Source: Gallaecimonas kandeliae
GTDB taxonomy: Bacteria > Pseudomonadota > Gammaproteobacteria > Enterobacterales > Gallaecimonadaceae
Direction: 5' to 3'
Length of the DNA stretch: 64,000 nt
NCBI RefSeq assembly: GCF_030450055.1
Contig: NZ_CP118480.1
Span: 1,577,415-1,641,414, forward strand
Shown: positions 1 to 7,814 of the stretch, in pieces
Layout: every line of letters starts with the position of its first letter
How positions within the stretch are numbered: position 1 is the first letter of the stretch
Position numbers and translations under genes: made by a program
The notes under the pieces: model-generated
The model's input: the letters and a program-made list of their open reading frames with translations, nothing else
What the model was told of the DNA's origin: nothing
Database searches by the model: none

Positions 1-82
1 CCCCGTCGGTGAGAGTAAAGGCCCAGTAGTTGCCGGTGACCAGCAGGTACTGGCGCACCATGGGGCTGAGGCTGGCCAGCAT
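1..82 (-). CDS. arsJ: ArsJ organoarsenical exporter, N-terminal fragment
   Basis: Only the first 27 codons are in the window; the gene runs off the left edge. The peptide contains VRQYLLVTGNYWAFTLTDG, which I recognise as the conserved start of ArsJ, a major-facilitator exporter of 1-arseno-3-phosphoglycerate. Its ATG overlaps the TGA of the upstream GAPDH gene (TGATG), so translation is probably coupled. The pairing with a GAPDH and an ArsR supports the call. The rest of the protein cannot be assessed. Confidence 0.85.
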   Translation of the reverse strand, partial: MLASLSPMVRQYLLVTGNYWAFTLTDG

Positions 83-1083
83 CAAAGACCGCCCACCAGG
101 CGGGCCAGCTCCATGGTGCGGTTCACGTAGCCCCATTCGTTGTCGTACCAGGCGTAGATCTTCACCTGGGTGCCGTTCACCACCAGGGTGGAGAGGGCGT
201 CGATGACGCTGGAGTGGGGATCCGTCTTGTAATCCACCGACACCAGGGGCCGCTCCTCATAGCCCAAGATGCCTTTCAAGGGGCCTTCTGCTGCGGCCTT
301 CAAGAGGGCGTTCACTTCTTCGGCGCTGGTTTCCCGCTCCACCTCGAAGACGCAGTCGGTCAGGGAGGCGTTGGCCAGGGGCACCCGCACCGCATGGCCG
401 TTCAGCTTGCCCTTGAGGTCGGGGAAGATGTGGGTGATGGCGGTGGCCGAGCCTGTGGTGGTGGGAATGAGGCTGATGCCGCTGGCGCGGGCCCGGCGCA
501 GATCCTTGTGGGGGGTATCCAGGATGGACTGGGTGTTGGTGAGATCGTGGATGGTGGTCATGGAGCCGTGACGGATGCCGAGCTGCTCGTGGATCACCTT
601 GACCACGGGGGCCAGGCAGTTGGTGGTGCAAGAGGCGGCCGTCACTATGGGGTGTTTGGCCGGATCATAGAGGTGGTCGTTGACTCCCATCACCACGTTC
701 AGCACCCCTTCTTCCTTGACCGGGGCCGTCACCACCACGCGTTTGACGCCCTGGTCAAGGTAGGCTTGCAGCAGCGCCTTGCTCTTCATCTTGCCGCTGG
801 CCTCGATGACGACGTCACAGCCCGACCAGTCGGTGTCGGCTATGGCCTTGTTGGCCGTGCAGCGGATGCGTTTGCCGCCTATGAGGATCGCGTCTTCCTC
901 GCTGGTGGCCTCATGCTGCCAGCGGCCGTGGACCGAATCGAAGGTCAGGAGGTGGGCCAGGGTGGCGGCGTCCCCGGCCGGGTCGTTTATCTGCACGAAC
1001 TCGAAGTCCGGCCAGTTCCAGGCGGCCCTCAGCGCCAGCCTGCCCATGCGGCCAAAGCCGTTGATCCCTATCTTGATGCTCAT
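82..1083 (-). CDS. Glyceraldehyde-3-phosphate dehydrogenase of the arsenic operon
   Basis: About 333 residues, normal GAPDH length. An N-terminal NAD-binding Rossmann motif ([10 protein letters not shown]) is followed by the catalytic ASCTTNC at about residue 152 and the C-terminal WYDNEWGY signature. In ArsJ operons this enzyme uses arsenate in place of phosphate to make 1-arseno-3-phosphoglycerate, which ArsJ exports. The ATG at 1083 is chosen because AAGGAG lies at a good distance; the GTG one codon upstream is too close. It lies between arsR and arsJ, so a role in arsenate resistance rather than housekeeping glycolysis is inferred from context. Confidence 0.93.
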   Translation of the reverse strand: MSIKIGINGFGRMGRLALRAAWNWPDFEFVQINDPAGDAATLAHLLTFDSVHGRWQHEATSEEDAILIGGKRIRCTANKAIADTDWSGCDVVIEASGKMKSKALLQAYLDQGVKRVVVTAPVKEEGVLNVVMGVNDHLYDPAKHPIVTAASCTTNCLAPVVKVIHEQLGIRHGSMTTIHDLTNTQSILDTPHKDLRRARASGISLIPTTTGSATAITHIFPDLKGKLNGHAVRVPLANASLTDCVFEVERETSAEEVNALLKAAAEGPLKGILGYEERPLVSVDYKTDPHSSVIDALSTLVVNGTQVKIYAWYDNEWGYVNRTMELARLVGGL

Positions 1084-1132
1084 CACTTGCTCCTTTGGCC
1101 TTTGGGCCGCATATGGAATTTCAGGTAAAAAC

Positions 1133-1477
1133 TTAGCAGCAGCGGCTGGCGCCCTGGGGGCCCTGCATGGCGCAGGGCAGCTTGCTGAGCTGGGGGGCCA
1201 GGAAGGGGCCGTTGCCCTCGAGGCTCAGGGCCAGTACCTGGCTGGCCCAGGCCGGCAGCTCGTGGGCCAGGCGGTAGAAGACCCACTTGCCGTCCCGGCG
1301 GGCCGACAAGAGTCCTGCTTCGCGCAGCTGCGCCAGGTGGCGGGACACCTTGGGCTGGCTGAGGGCCAGGGCTTCGGTCAGCTCGCAGACGCAGAGTTCG
1401 CCCTTGGCGGCCAGCATCAGCAGGCAGCGCAGCCGGGTGTCGTCGGCCAGGCATTTGTAGAAAGTCAGGGGATCCAT
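1133..1477 (-). CDS. arsR: ArsR-family arsenic-responsive repressor
   Basis: 114 residues with the ArsR/SmtB winged-helix fold. The metal-site signature ELCVCEL (about residues 27-33) is the classical As(III)-binding CxC of helix alpha-3, followed by the recognition region [18 protein letters not shown]. The C-terminus ends in Arg-Cys-Cys, possibly extra thiol ligands. It is the first gene of the leftward arsR-gapdh-arsJ operon and should repress it until arsenite binds. A promoter-like TATAAT lies just upstream. Confidence 0.93.
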   Translation of the reverse strand: MDPLTFYKCLADDTRLRCLLMLAAKGELCVCELTEALALSQPKVSRHLAQLREAGLLSARRDGKWVFYRLAHELPAWASQVLALSLEGNGPFLAPQLSKLPCAMQGPQGASRCC

Positions 1478-1489
1478 GGCGGCTCCTTT

Positions 1490-1530
1490 TCACATATGGC
1501 AATCATTATATATGGAATGGTGAATGTGAA
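1490..1530 (-). promoter_or_regulatory. Probable arsR promoter/operator
   Basis: On the minus strand a perfect TATAAT (1505-1510) sits about 30 bases ahead of the arsR start, within AT-rich DNA holding an imperfect repeat of CATATG/ATATATGG. Similar CATATGG DNA recurs at 1110-1117 before the GAPDH gene. The position fits a self-regulated ArsR promoter. No clear -35 box could be assigned. Confidence 0.45.
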
Positions 1531-1535
1531 AAGGC

Positions 1536-1562
1536 CAAAAAAAGGCGGCCATCAGGCCGCCG
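1536..1562 (-). terminator. Rho-independent terminator of the Bcr/CflA gene
   Basis: Stem GGCGGCC/GGCCGCC with an ATCA loop is followed, reading leftward, by seven T. It overlaps the last codons of the exporter gene and separates it from the ars promoter. Confidence 0.75.
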
Positions 1563-2745
1563 CTTCTTTTTCCGCTTCCCTGGCTCTTGGCCACCAGGCC
1601 AGCAACAGGCCGAGGGCCGAACAGGCGGCCTGGGCCAGCACTATGGCGGTCACTGTCCCGGGCAGCAGCGCCGACAGCGCCGACACCACCCCGGCCAGAC
1701 TGAAGGCCAGGGCGCCCATCAGGGCTGCTGCCGTGCCGCCGTGCTCGGCAAAATACTCCATGTAGCAGGCCTGGTTGTTGGGGCTGATGGCACCCATGGC
1801 CCCCACCGTCAGCATCATGGCCGGCAGGAAGAGGCTCAAGCTGGGGGCGAAGCTCAGCACCAGCAGCAGGGCCCCTATGCCAAGGGCCTGGAGCAGCAGG
1901 CCGACCCGCAGTATGGGGTGGGGATCGAAGTGGCCCAGCAGGCGGCGGTTTGTCAGGTTCATCACCAGCATCATGCCGATGTTGGCGCCAAACAGCATGG
2001 CGAAGGTGCCGGGGCTGACCCCGAAGTGCTGCTGATAGATGAAGGAGGAATGGGTGATGAAGAGCAGCATCACCGAGAAGGCCATGGCCTGGATAAAGAG
2101 GTAGCGCAGGGCAGGGCGGGTGGCCAGCACGGCGCCGTAGCGGCGCCAGGCGCTGATGGCCTGGGCCTTGGGTTTTTGCTGGCGGCCGCGGAACAGGCTG
2201 GCCTTGAGCACCAGCACCATCAGGGCGCCGTAGAGCCCGAGGAACCCGAAGATGCTTTGCCAGCCGAAGGCGGTCAGCAGCAGGCTGCCGAGGCTGGGGG
2301 CAAAGGCCGGGGCCGCCGCCATGATGAGGCCGATGAGGCTGAACAGCTTGGCCGCTTCCCGGCCCGAGAGCCTGTCCCGCACCAGGGCCGGCACGCAGAC
2401 CACGGCCCAGCCGCCGCCGAAGGCCTGCACGGCGCGCCAGGCCAGCAGGCCTTCCAGGCTGGTGACCTGGCTGATGAAGAAGCTGGCGCCGGCGAAGATG
2501 GCGAGGCCGCTCAGCATCACCGGCGCCCGGCCCCAGCGGTCGGACAAAGGCCCGCCCACCAGCTGGCCGAAGGACAGCACGAAGACGTAGAGGGAGATGG
2601 ACAGGGAAATGGCGTGCACTTCACTGCCCAGCGCCTGGGCCAGCACAGGGAAGGCGGGCAGGTAAGTGTCTATGGCGAGCGGCCCCAGGGCCATGGTCAT
2701 GGCCAGGAAGAGGGCGAAGCCGGGGATGGGTTTGTGCTCTGTCAT
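1552..2745 (-). CDS. Bcr/CflA-family multidrug efflux MFS transporter
   Basis: 397 residues and about 12 membrane segments. The N-terminal half carries the drug/H+ antiporter hallmarks of the Bcr/CflA group: LAIDTYLPAFP in TM1, GGPLSDRWGRAPVM in the TM2-3 loop, and RAVQAFGGGWAVV in TM4. It should export small toxic compounds by proton antiport across the inner membrane. Of two adjacent ATGs, the one at 2745 has better spacing from GGGAG. It is divergent from a MarR regulator across about 70 bp, so it is the likely regulatory target. The substrate cannot be told from sequence. Confidence 0.9.
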   Translation of the reverse strand: MTEHKPIPGFALFLAMTMALGPLAIDTYLPAFPVLAQALGSEVHAISLSISLYVFVLSFGQLVGGPLSDRWGRAPVMLSGLAIFAGASFFISQVTSLEGLLAWRAVQAFGGGWAVVCVPALVRDRLSGREAAKLFSLIGLIMAAAPAFAPSLGSLLLTAFGWQSIFGFLGLYGALMVLVLKASLFRGRQQKPKAQAISAWRRYGAVLATRPALRYLFIQAMAFSVMLLFITHSSFIYQQHFGVSPGTFAMLFGANIGMMLVMNLTNRRLLGHFDPHPILRVGLLLQALGIGALLLVLSFAPSLSLFLPAMMLTVGAMGAISPNNQACYMEYFAEHGGTAAALMGALAFSLAGVVSALSALLPGTVTAIVLAQAACSALGLLLAWWPRAREAEKEAAA

Positions 2746-2787
2746 CATGACTCCCTTGTTGACAAGGGCCACCTTAAAAGAGATGGT

Positions 2788-2807
2788 TGATTAGTTCAAC
2801 TAATTTA
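2788..2807. promoter_or_regulatory. Palindromic MarR-type operator
   Basis: A perfect 15-bp palindrome, ATTAGTTCAACTAAT (2790-2804), lies between the divergent exporter and MarR genes. MarR proteins typically bind such AT-rich palindromes, so it is probably the shared operator. Confidence 0.65.
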
Positions 2808-2815
2808 GTGATGCC

Positions 2816-3250
2816 ATGACAGACAACCTCCACCTCGAAACCCGGCTCAGCGCCTTGATGAGCCAGATGCGCCAGCAGTTCAACCAGGCCTTGGCCGCCC
2901 AGGGGCTTGAGCTTAGCCCGCCCCAGGCCCAGCTGCTGACCCTGATAGGCCAGGAACCCGGCATCAATGGCCGCCAACTGGCCGAAAAGACGGGCCGGGA
3001 CAAGGCCACCATTACCCGGCTGCTGGCCAGCCTGGAGCCTTTCCTTGAAAGGCGCGTCGATGCGGCCGACCAGCGCTGCCAGTGCCTCCATCTCAATGCC
3101 GAAGGGGAGCGCCGGGCCGCCCAGGTCAACAGTGCCCGCCGCCAGGCCTACGGTGCCCTCTTCGCGCCCCTGGGGGTTCAGGAAAAGGCGCAGCTGGCGG
3201 CGCTGCTGCAAAAATGCCTGGGCCGGGAAGGGGAAACTGGCGCATCATAG
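2816..3250 (+). CDS. MarR-family transcriptional regulator
   Basis: 144 residues. The winged helix-turn-helix spans about residues 30-100: LSPPQAQLLTLIG, then the recognition segment NGRQLAEKTGRDKATITRLLASL and a wing. The long C-terminal dimerisation helix follows. The gene is divergent from the Bcr/CflA exporter and likely represses both promoters from the palindrome at 2790-2804 until an unknown ligand binds. No redox cysteine pair typical of OhrR was noticed. Confidence 0.88.
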   Translation: MTDNLHLETRLSALMSQMRQQFNQALAAQGLELSPPQAQLLTLIGQEPGINGRQLAEKTGRDKATITRLLASLEPFLERRVDAADQRCQCLHLNAEGERRAAQVNSARRQAYGALFAPLGVQEKAQLAALLQKCLGREGETGAS

Positions 3251-3277
3251 GCGCTTTTGTTTTGCCAAGAGACGCCC

Positions 3278-3541
3278 ATGAGCAACCCAGACAGCTTCAG
3301 CGAGCAGGAACTGATCGAGATAGTCGAGAACCAGCTGGCCGACAACCACCCCATCAAGGTCAAGGAAACCCTGCTGCGCCTGACCATGACCGGCATGGAC
3401 CGCGAAGAGGCCGTCCAGTACATCGCCTGCGCCCTGGCCCTGGAGATCCAGGCCGTGGTGGAAGAGGGCGGTGCCTTCGACGAGGCCCGTTACGGCCGCC
3501 ACCTGGCCATGCTGCCCGAGATGCCCTGGGCCGAAGAATAA
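3278..3541 (+). CDS. Small acidic helical protein of unknown function; 3' end tandemly repeated
   Basis: 87 residues from the ATG at 3278 (an in-frame TTG exists at 3257; the ribosome site for the ATG is weak). The sequence is acidic and predicted mostly helical, with no recognised domain. The last codons (HLAMLPEMPWAEE, stop TAA) and the DNA after them are repeated four more times downstream with a 93-94 bp period. If the first TAA were read through, the frame stays open for 30 codons and ends in the same tail. I cannot assign a function. Confidence 0.7.
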   Translation: MSNPDSFSEQELIEIVENQLADNHPIKVKETLLRLTMTGMDREEAVQYIACALALEIQAVVEEGGAFDEARYGRHLAMLPEMPWAEE

Positions 3542-3913
3542 AAAAGCGCCGTGATCCGAGGTGGGCCTGGCCCTGCTCTTTACGGGGACGGCCACCTGGC
3601 CATGCTGCCCGAGATGCCCTGGGCCGAAGAGTAAAAACAGCGCTCTGACGCCAGGCGGGCCTGGCCCTGCTCTTTACGGGAACGGCCATCTGGCGATGCT
3701 GCCCGAGATGCCCTGGGCCGAAGAGTAAAAAAGCGCCGTGATCCGAGGTGGGCCTGGCCCTGCTCTTTACGGGGACGGCCACCTGGCCATGCTCCCGGAA
3801 ATGCCCTGGGCCGAAGAATAAAAAAGCGCCGTGATCCGAGGCGGGCCTGGCCCAGCTCTTTACGGGAACAGCCACCTGGCGATGCTCCCTGAAATGCCTT
3901 GGGCCGACGAATA
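3489..3913 (+). repeat. Five tandem copies (93/94 bp) of a gene 3' end
   Basis: The motif acctggccatgct recurs at 3501, 3594, 3688, 3781 and 3874, spacings 93, 94, 93 and 93. Each unit has the last 14 or so codons of the preceding gene, its stop, an A-rich run with AAGCGCC, then about 45 bp of GC-rich spacer that can fold (AGGTGGgCC against GGCCACCT of the next copy). Copies differ by scattered substitutions, so they are not recent identical duplications. Confidence 0.95.
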
Positions 3914-3977
3914 ACCCGGCTTTACAGGCGCTTATCACCGCGTTAACGTGGCGGCTCCACAGCCAAAGGGAGTCGTC

Positions 3978-5147
3978 ATGGTCCAGCTCTATATCGCCAA
4001 CAAGAACTATTCCTCCTGGTCGCTGCGCCCCTGGCTGCTGCTGAAGGTGCTGGATATTCCCTTCGAGGAAATACTGGTGCCCTTCTGCGAGGGGGACAAC
4101 TTCGAGCAGTTCCGCAGCTTCTCTCCCAACGGCAAGGTCCCCTGCCTGGTGGACGGCGGCCTGGCCGTCTGGGACAGCCTGGCCATCGCCGAATACCTGG
4201 CCGAGCAGTTCGACGGCGTCTGGCCGGCGGATAAAGCCGCCCGCGCCTTTGCCCGTTCGGCCAGTGCCGAGATGCACTCGGGCTTTTCCAACCTCCGTAA
4301 CATCTGCACCATGAACTGCGGCCTGAGGGTACAGCTTTTTGAGCGCAGCCCGGCGTTGGACGCCGAAATAAAGCGTATCGAAGAGCTCTGGTTGGAAGGC
4401 CTGGAGCGCTTCGGCGGCCCTTACCTTGCTGGCCCGGCCTTCAGCGCCGTCGACGCCTTCTTCGCCCCCGTCGCTTTCCGCTTTTGCGGTTACGGCATTG
4501 CCTTGAGCCCCCAGGCCGAGGCCTATGTGCAGCGGCTGTTGGCCCTGCCCGCCATGCAGGAATGGGAGCAGGCCGCCCTGCTGGAGACTTGGCGCGAACC
4601 CGGCCACGAGGCCGAAGCCAAGGCGGCCGGCACCTGGCTGGCGGATAGGCGGGCCAAGCTGAAGACGGCGCGGCTGGCGCTGCGTGAGCTGAACCTCGAT
4701 GACGCCCCCTTCGTGCTCGAGATGCTCAACCAGCCGGCCTGGATCCGTTTCATCGGTGACCGGGGGATCCGGGATCTCAAGGGCGCCGAGGCCTATATTC
4801 AGGACGGCCCCCGCACCAGCTACCAACAGCACGGCTTTGGTCTCTACCTGATCAGCCTTCACGATGGTACCCCTCTCGGCCTCTGCGGCTTCCTGCAGCG
4901 CGACTACCTGGACCATCCTGACATCGGTTTTGCCCTCCATAGCGACCACTGGGGCCAGGGCTATGCCCTGGAAGCGGCCCAGGCCGTCATGGCCCAGGGC
5001 CGCGCCCAGGGCATCACCAAGGTGCTGGCCATCACCACCGAAGACAACCAGGCCTCGGGCAGGCTGCTGCGCAAGCTGGGCCTCGCCGAGCAGGGCAGGG
5101 TGCTGCCTCCGGGGGCGGACGCCGAGCTCAAGCTCTTTGCCAACTGA
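3978..5147 (+). CDS. Glutathione S-transferase / GNAT acetyltransferase fusion
   Basis: 389 residues in one uninterrupted frame. Residues 1 to about 215 are a GST: a thioredoxin-like N-terminal domain with NKNYSSWSLRPWLLL and the cis-Pro region GKVPCLVD, followed by a helical domain. Residues about 225-389 are a GNAT acetyltransferase of the RimJ/RimL type (LALRELNLDDAPFV, GDRGIRD, GFALHSDHWGQGYALEAAQAV as the acetyl-CoA loop). The ATG at 3978 has AAAGGGAG upstream. A fusion of these two folds is unusual; substrate and biological role are unknown. Confidence 0.88.
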   Translation: MVQLYIANKNYSSWSLRPWLLLKVLDIPFEEILVPFCEGDNFEQFRSFSPNGKVPCLVDGGLAVWDSLAIAEYLAEQFDGVWPADKAARAFARSASAEMHSGFSNLRNICTMNCGLRVQLFERSPALDAEIKRIEELWLEGLERFGGPYLAGPAFSAVDAFFAPVAFRFCGYGIALSPQAEAYVQRLLALPAMQEWEQAALLETWREPGHEAEAKAAGTWLADRRAKLKTARLALRELNLDDAPFVLEMLNQPAWIRFIGDRGIRDLKGAEAYIQDGPRTSYQQHGFGLYLISLHDGTPLGLCGFLQRDYLDHPDIGFALHSDHWGQGYALEAAQAVMAQGRAQGITKVLAITTEDNQASGRLLRKLGLAEQGRVLPPGADAELKLFAN

Positions 5148-5270
5148 GCAGGGATAGGCAAGGCGAAGCCGCCTTGTCTTCCCTGGCCCCTTCATTAGCG
5201 ACAGGTTATGGTCGCCTTTTTCTGGCAAGGTTACCGTCGCCCCAGCAACCGCAGTTGAAGGACAATCCTG

Positions 5271-6494
5271 ATGGCGCAGCGCCCGCTCTTCGCTACCCTC
5301 ACCACGCCCCTGGTCATACTGGTGCTGGCCACTGCCGCCACCCTTTATGGCGACCGGATCCCCGGCCAATGGTTGCCGGCCCTGGCCTGGCTGCCCTATG
5401 CCCTGGGGGCAGTGGGGCTCTGGCTGGCCTTGCAGTTTGCCAAGCGCCAGTTGCTGCTGAGCGTGGCCCTGACGTTGCTGGGTTATGGCTTGATCCAGGG
5501 CCTGTTGCAGGCCCCCATCAGTGACCCCTTGGTGCGTTACAGCTACGATCTGTTGAGCCTGGGGCTACCCCTGGCATTGCTCTGTAACCAGCTGCTGAGC
5601 GAGCGGGGCCTGGGCCACCCCCAGGCCTTATTACTCTACTGCCTGGTGGTGCTGGCCTTGCTGCTGGCGGTCGCCGCCTACCCCTTGGCTGGCACCGTCC
5701 TGGTCACCTGGCTGGACCAGCATTTTGCCCTCCATGCCTTTGACGGGCTGGTGGTCAGCCTGGCCGCCCTGGTCTTCGGCGCCCTGGCGCTGCTGGCCGG
5801 TGCTGTGCATTTTCTGCGCAGGAAAGACACCCTCGGCGCCGGCCTGCTGTTCGTCATGCTGGCCAATCTATTGCCCCTCTATTTTCTGGACTGGCCCTTC
5901 GTCTCCAGCCTTTTTGCCAGTGCCGCCCTGACCATAGCCCTGGTGACCGGCATCAAGACCTCCCATGATCTCGCCTACCGTGACGCCCTGACCGGCCTCA
6001 ACGGCCGCCGCAAGCTCTTCGAACGGCTGGCAGGCCTGTCCCGCCACTACAGCCTGGCTATGCTCGACATCGACCACTTCAAGAGTTTCAACGACAGCTA
6101 TGGCCACGACGTGGGGGACGACGTCCTGGCCATGGTGGCCGCCAAGATTGCCCAGGTCGGTGGTGGCGGTGAGGTGTTCCGTTACGGCGGCGAGGAGTTC
6201 ACCCTGATCTTCCCCGGCCGTAGCCGTGACAGCGCCGTCCAATACCTCGAGGAAGTGCGGGAGCTGATCGCCAATACCCCTTTCATCATCCGCGACAAAG
6301 CCAAGCGCAAGCAGGGCAGTGCCGAGCAGCGGGGCAGGGGAGCCAAGGGCCGGAAGCAGGTGCAGATCACCGTCAGCATCGGCGTCGCCGAGAAGCAAAA
6401 AGGTCAGGGCCAGCCCGAGGTGCTGATCAAGGCCGCCGACCAGGCCCTCTACCAGGCCAAGAAGAAAGGCCGCAACTGTGTGGTGGCCGCTTAG
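5271..6494 (+). CDS. Membrane diguanylate cyclase (GGEEF) lacking the I-site
   Basis: 407 residues. The first 220 or so hold seven to eight membrane helices, and residues about 235-405 form a GGDEF domain with DALTGLNGRRK, the metal-binding LDIDHFKSFND and the active-site RYGGEEF. It should make cyclic di-GMP from two GTP. The inhibitory RxxD normally found before the GGEEF is replaced by glycine-rich GGGGEVF, so product inhibition is probably lost. A basic low-complexity insertion (about residues 342-365) splits the C-terminal part. The signal sensed by the membrane domain is unknown. Confidence 0.88.
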   Translation: MAQRPLFATLTTPLVILVLATAATLYGDRIPGQWLPALAWLPYALGAVGLWLALQFAKRQLLLSVALTLLGYGLIQGLLQAPISDPLVRYSYDLLSLGLPLALLCNQLLSERGLGHPQALLLYCLVVLALLLAVAAYPLAGTVLVTWLDQHFALHAFDGLVVSLAALVFGALALLAGAVHFLRRKDTLGAGLLFVMLANLLPLYFLDWPFVSSLFASAALTIALVTGIKTSHDLAYRDALTGLNGRRKLFERLAGLSRHYSLAMLDIDHFKSFNDSYGHDVGDDVLAMVAAKIAQVGGGGEVFRYGGEEFTLIFPGRSRDSAVQYLEEVRELIANTPFIIRDKAKRKQGSAEQRGRGAKGRKQVQITVSIGVAEKQKGQGQPEVLIKAADQALYQAKKKGRNCVVAA

Positions 6495-6554
6495 CGCTTC
6501 TACCCTGATGCCTTGCTTTACAGATAGTTAACCCTCTGTTAGCGTCGGGAGTTA

Positions 6555-7110
6555 GGTAAAACTCGAAGTTGAAGCACCGCTTTGACGCAGTTTTACGCGA
6601 CAAAATCGTTGGGAACGGTTGGGGCCGCCGAGGCTTGAACATTGGAGCTAGCGACGATGGCCCGCAGGGCGAAGACCAAGGAAGGTCTGAGTATCACCGG
6701 ATGGCCGAGCTGGAAGGCCCACCAGGGATGGGTCGGGAGTCGGGACCTCATTAGGGGAGCCTATTGGCGAAACTGATGACAGGGATGCTATCAGCAATTG
6801 AGAGCTGTGACTCAAGGGTGGGTGAGCCTCGAAGTCAAAGCACTGCTTTGACGCAGGCGAACGCGAGTACACAGGATGTACGAGCCGGGTGCCCCGCCAG
6901 GGACGGTGTCCCAAGGGGGGATCATCAGATGGCGCCTCAAAGCAAGACTGATGATAGGGAAGCGATCAGCAATTGGGAGCTGTGACTCAAGGGTGGGGAG
7001 CCTCGAAGTCAAAGTGCTGCTTTGACGCAGGCGAACGCGAGTACACAGGATGTACGAGCCGGGTGCCCCGCCAGGGACGGTTTCCTAAGGGGGGACTGTT
7101 TAGGAAGAAT
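6555..7110 (+). repeat. Direct repeats of about 174 bp with a diverged leading copy
   Basis: Two units (about 6772-6947 and 6948-7110) share most bases; the segment gtacacaggatgtacgag is at 6867 and again at 7041, offset 174. Each has an inverted pair around TCAAAG/CTTTGA and ends in a GCCCCGCCAGGGACGG segment. A partial, more diverged copy of the CTCGAAGT..GCTTTGACGCAG part is at 6560-6590. No convincing gene lies here. Confidence 0.85.
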
Positions 7111-7794
7111 ACAACGAGTCACGGATGACTGGATTAGTGCATTCCAGGGGCGGTAGCTTGGCTCTTCGAAAGACAGATTCCCGTCTTAGTTCATTGTATT
7201 TATTGAATTTCCTTTGTAACTGCGAGTTGCTTTACATGCCGGTTCCCGCACCGGCGGGCGTGATACTTTGTTTTCGCACAAAGTATCCAAAGGCACCGCC
7301 CCTGACGTTACGCGATGTCCTTACCTCTGGTCGCTCGGAGGCCACCGGCTCATACGCGCTCCCGGCACGTATTCGCCTGCCTCGACGTCCTGTCTCGGCT
7401 GGCCTTTCACTCCCGGCAGTAAGGCGCTCCACTTAAAAGGGGCTCCGGGGCCTTATCTGCAGGTTTGGCTGGGTGTGAAAGGATGGCCTGCGTCGTTCAG
7501 TTTTCTGGATGGGCATACAGTATGAACGGCATTGGACGCAGACAGATGCGCACTATCCTCCCCGGCCAATGCGCGTTTTTCACCTCCAACCAGTAGTAAG
7601 TGGTTGATGGGGCGGGTTTTATCGTGATCCGATGAGTAGATAGTCGAGCCAGGGCTGGAATGATAACGCGCATGCTCGTTTTCATCCTTGGACATATTAT
7701 GACACTGGTGAAATACATAGGGGGATCAGCGCCTTGTACAACCTTATAGGCACTGGTCCAATGAGACAAAGCGCGCATGCGCACTATTACGCTG
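7111..7794. other. Gene-free flank of the cassette array, with hairpins
   Basis: No supported gene. There is a perfect 10-bp stem GATACTTTGT/ACAAAGTATC with a six-base loop (7262-7287), preceded by a CCCGC/GCGGG hairpin (about 7245-7258). The minus strand stays open for stretches but without believable starts. The right end, GCTGTTAG at 7791-7798, looks like the left boundary of the first cassette, but a full attC or attI could not be recognised. No integrase gene is visible. Confidence 0.6.
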
Positions 7795-7814
7795 TTAGTT
7801 TTCGGGAAATATGG

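Noticed and set aside
1741-2790. Long open frame (349 codons) on the + strand opposite the Bcr/CflA gene
   Set aside because: Its protein is a Gln/His/Gly-rich shadow typical of the strand opposite GC-rich coding DNA; the minus-strand MFS gene is clear.
3489-3913. Possible CRISPR array
   Set aside because: Units are head-to-tail repeats with no unique spacers, and each contains coding sequence of the upstream gene.
3360-5369. 669-codon minus-strand frame across the tandem repeats and the GST-GNAT gene
   Set aside because: Antisense shadow with low-complexity composition; real genes are on the + strand.
6490-7794. Integron integrase gene next to the array
   Set aside because: No frame of adequate length or tyrosine-recombinase motifs on either strand.
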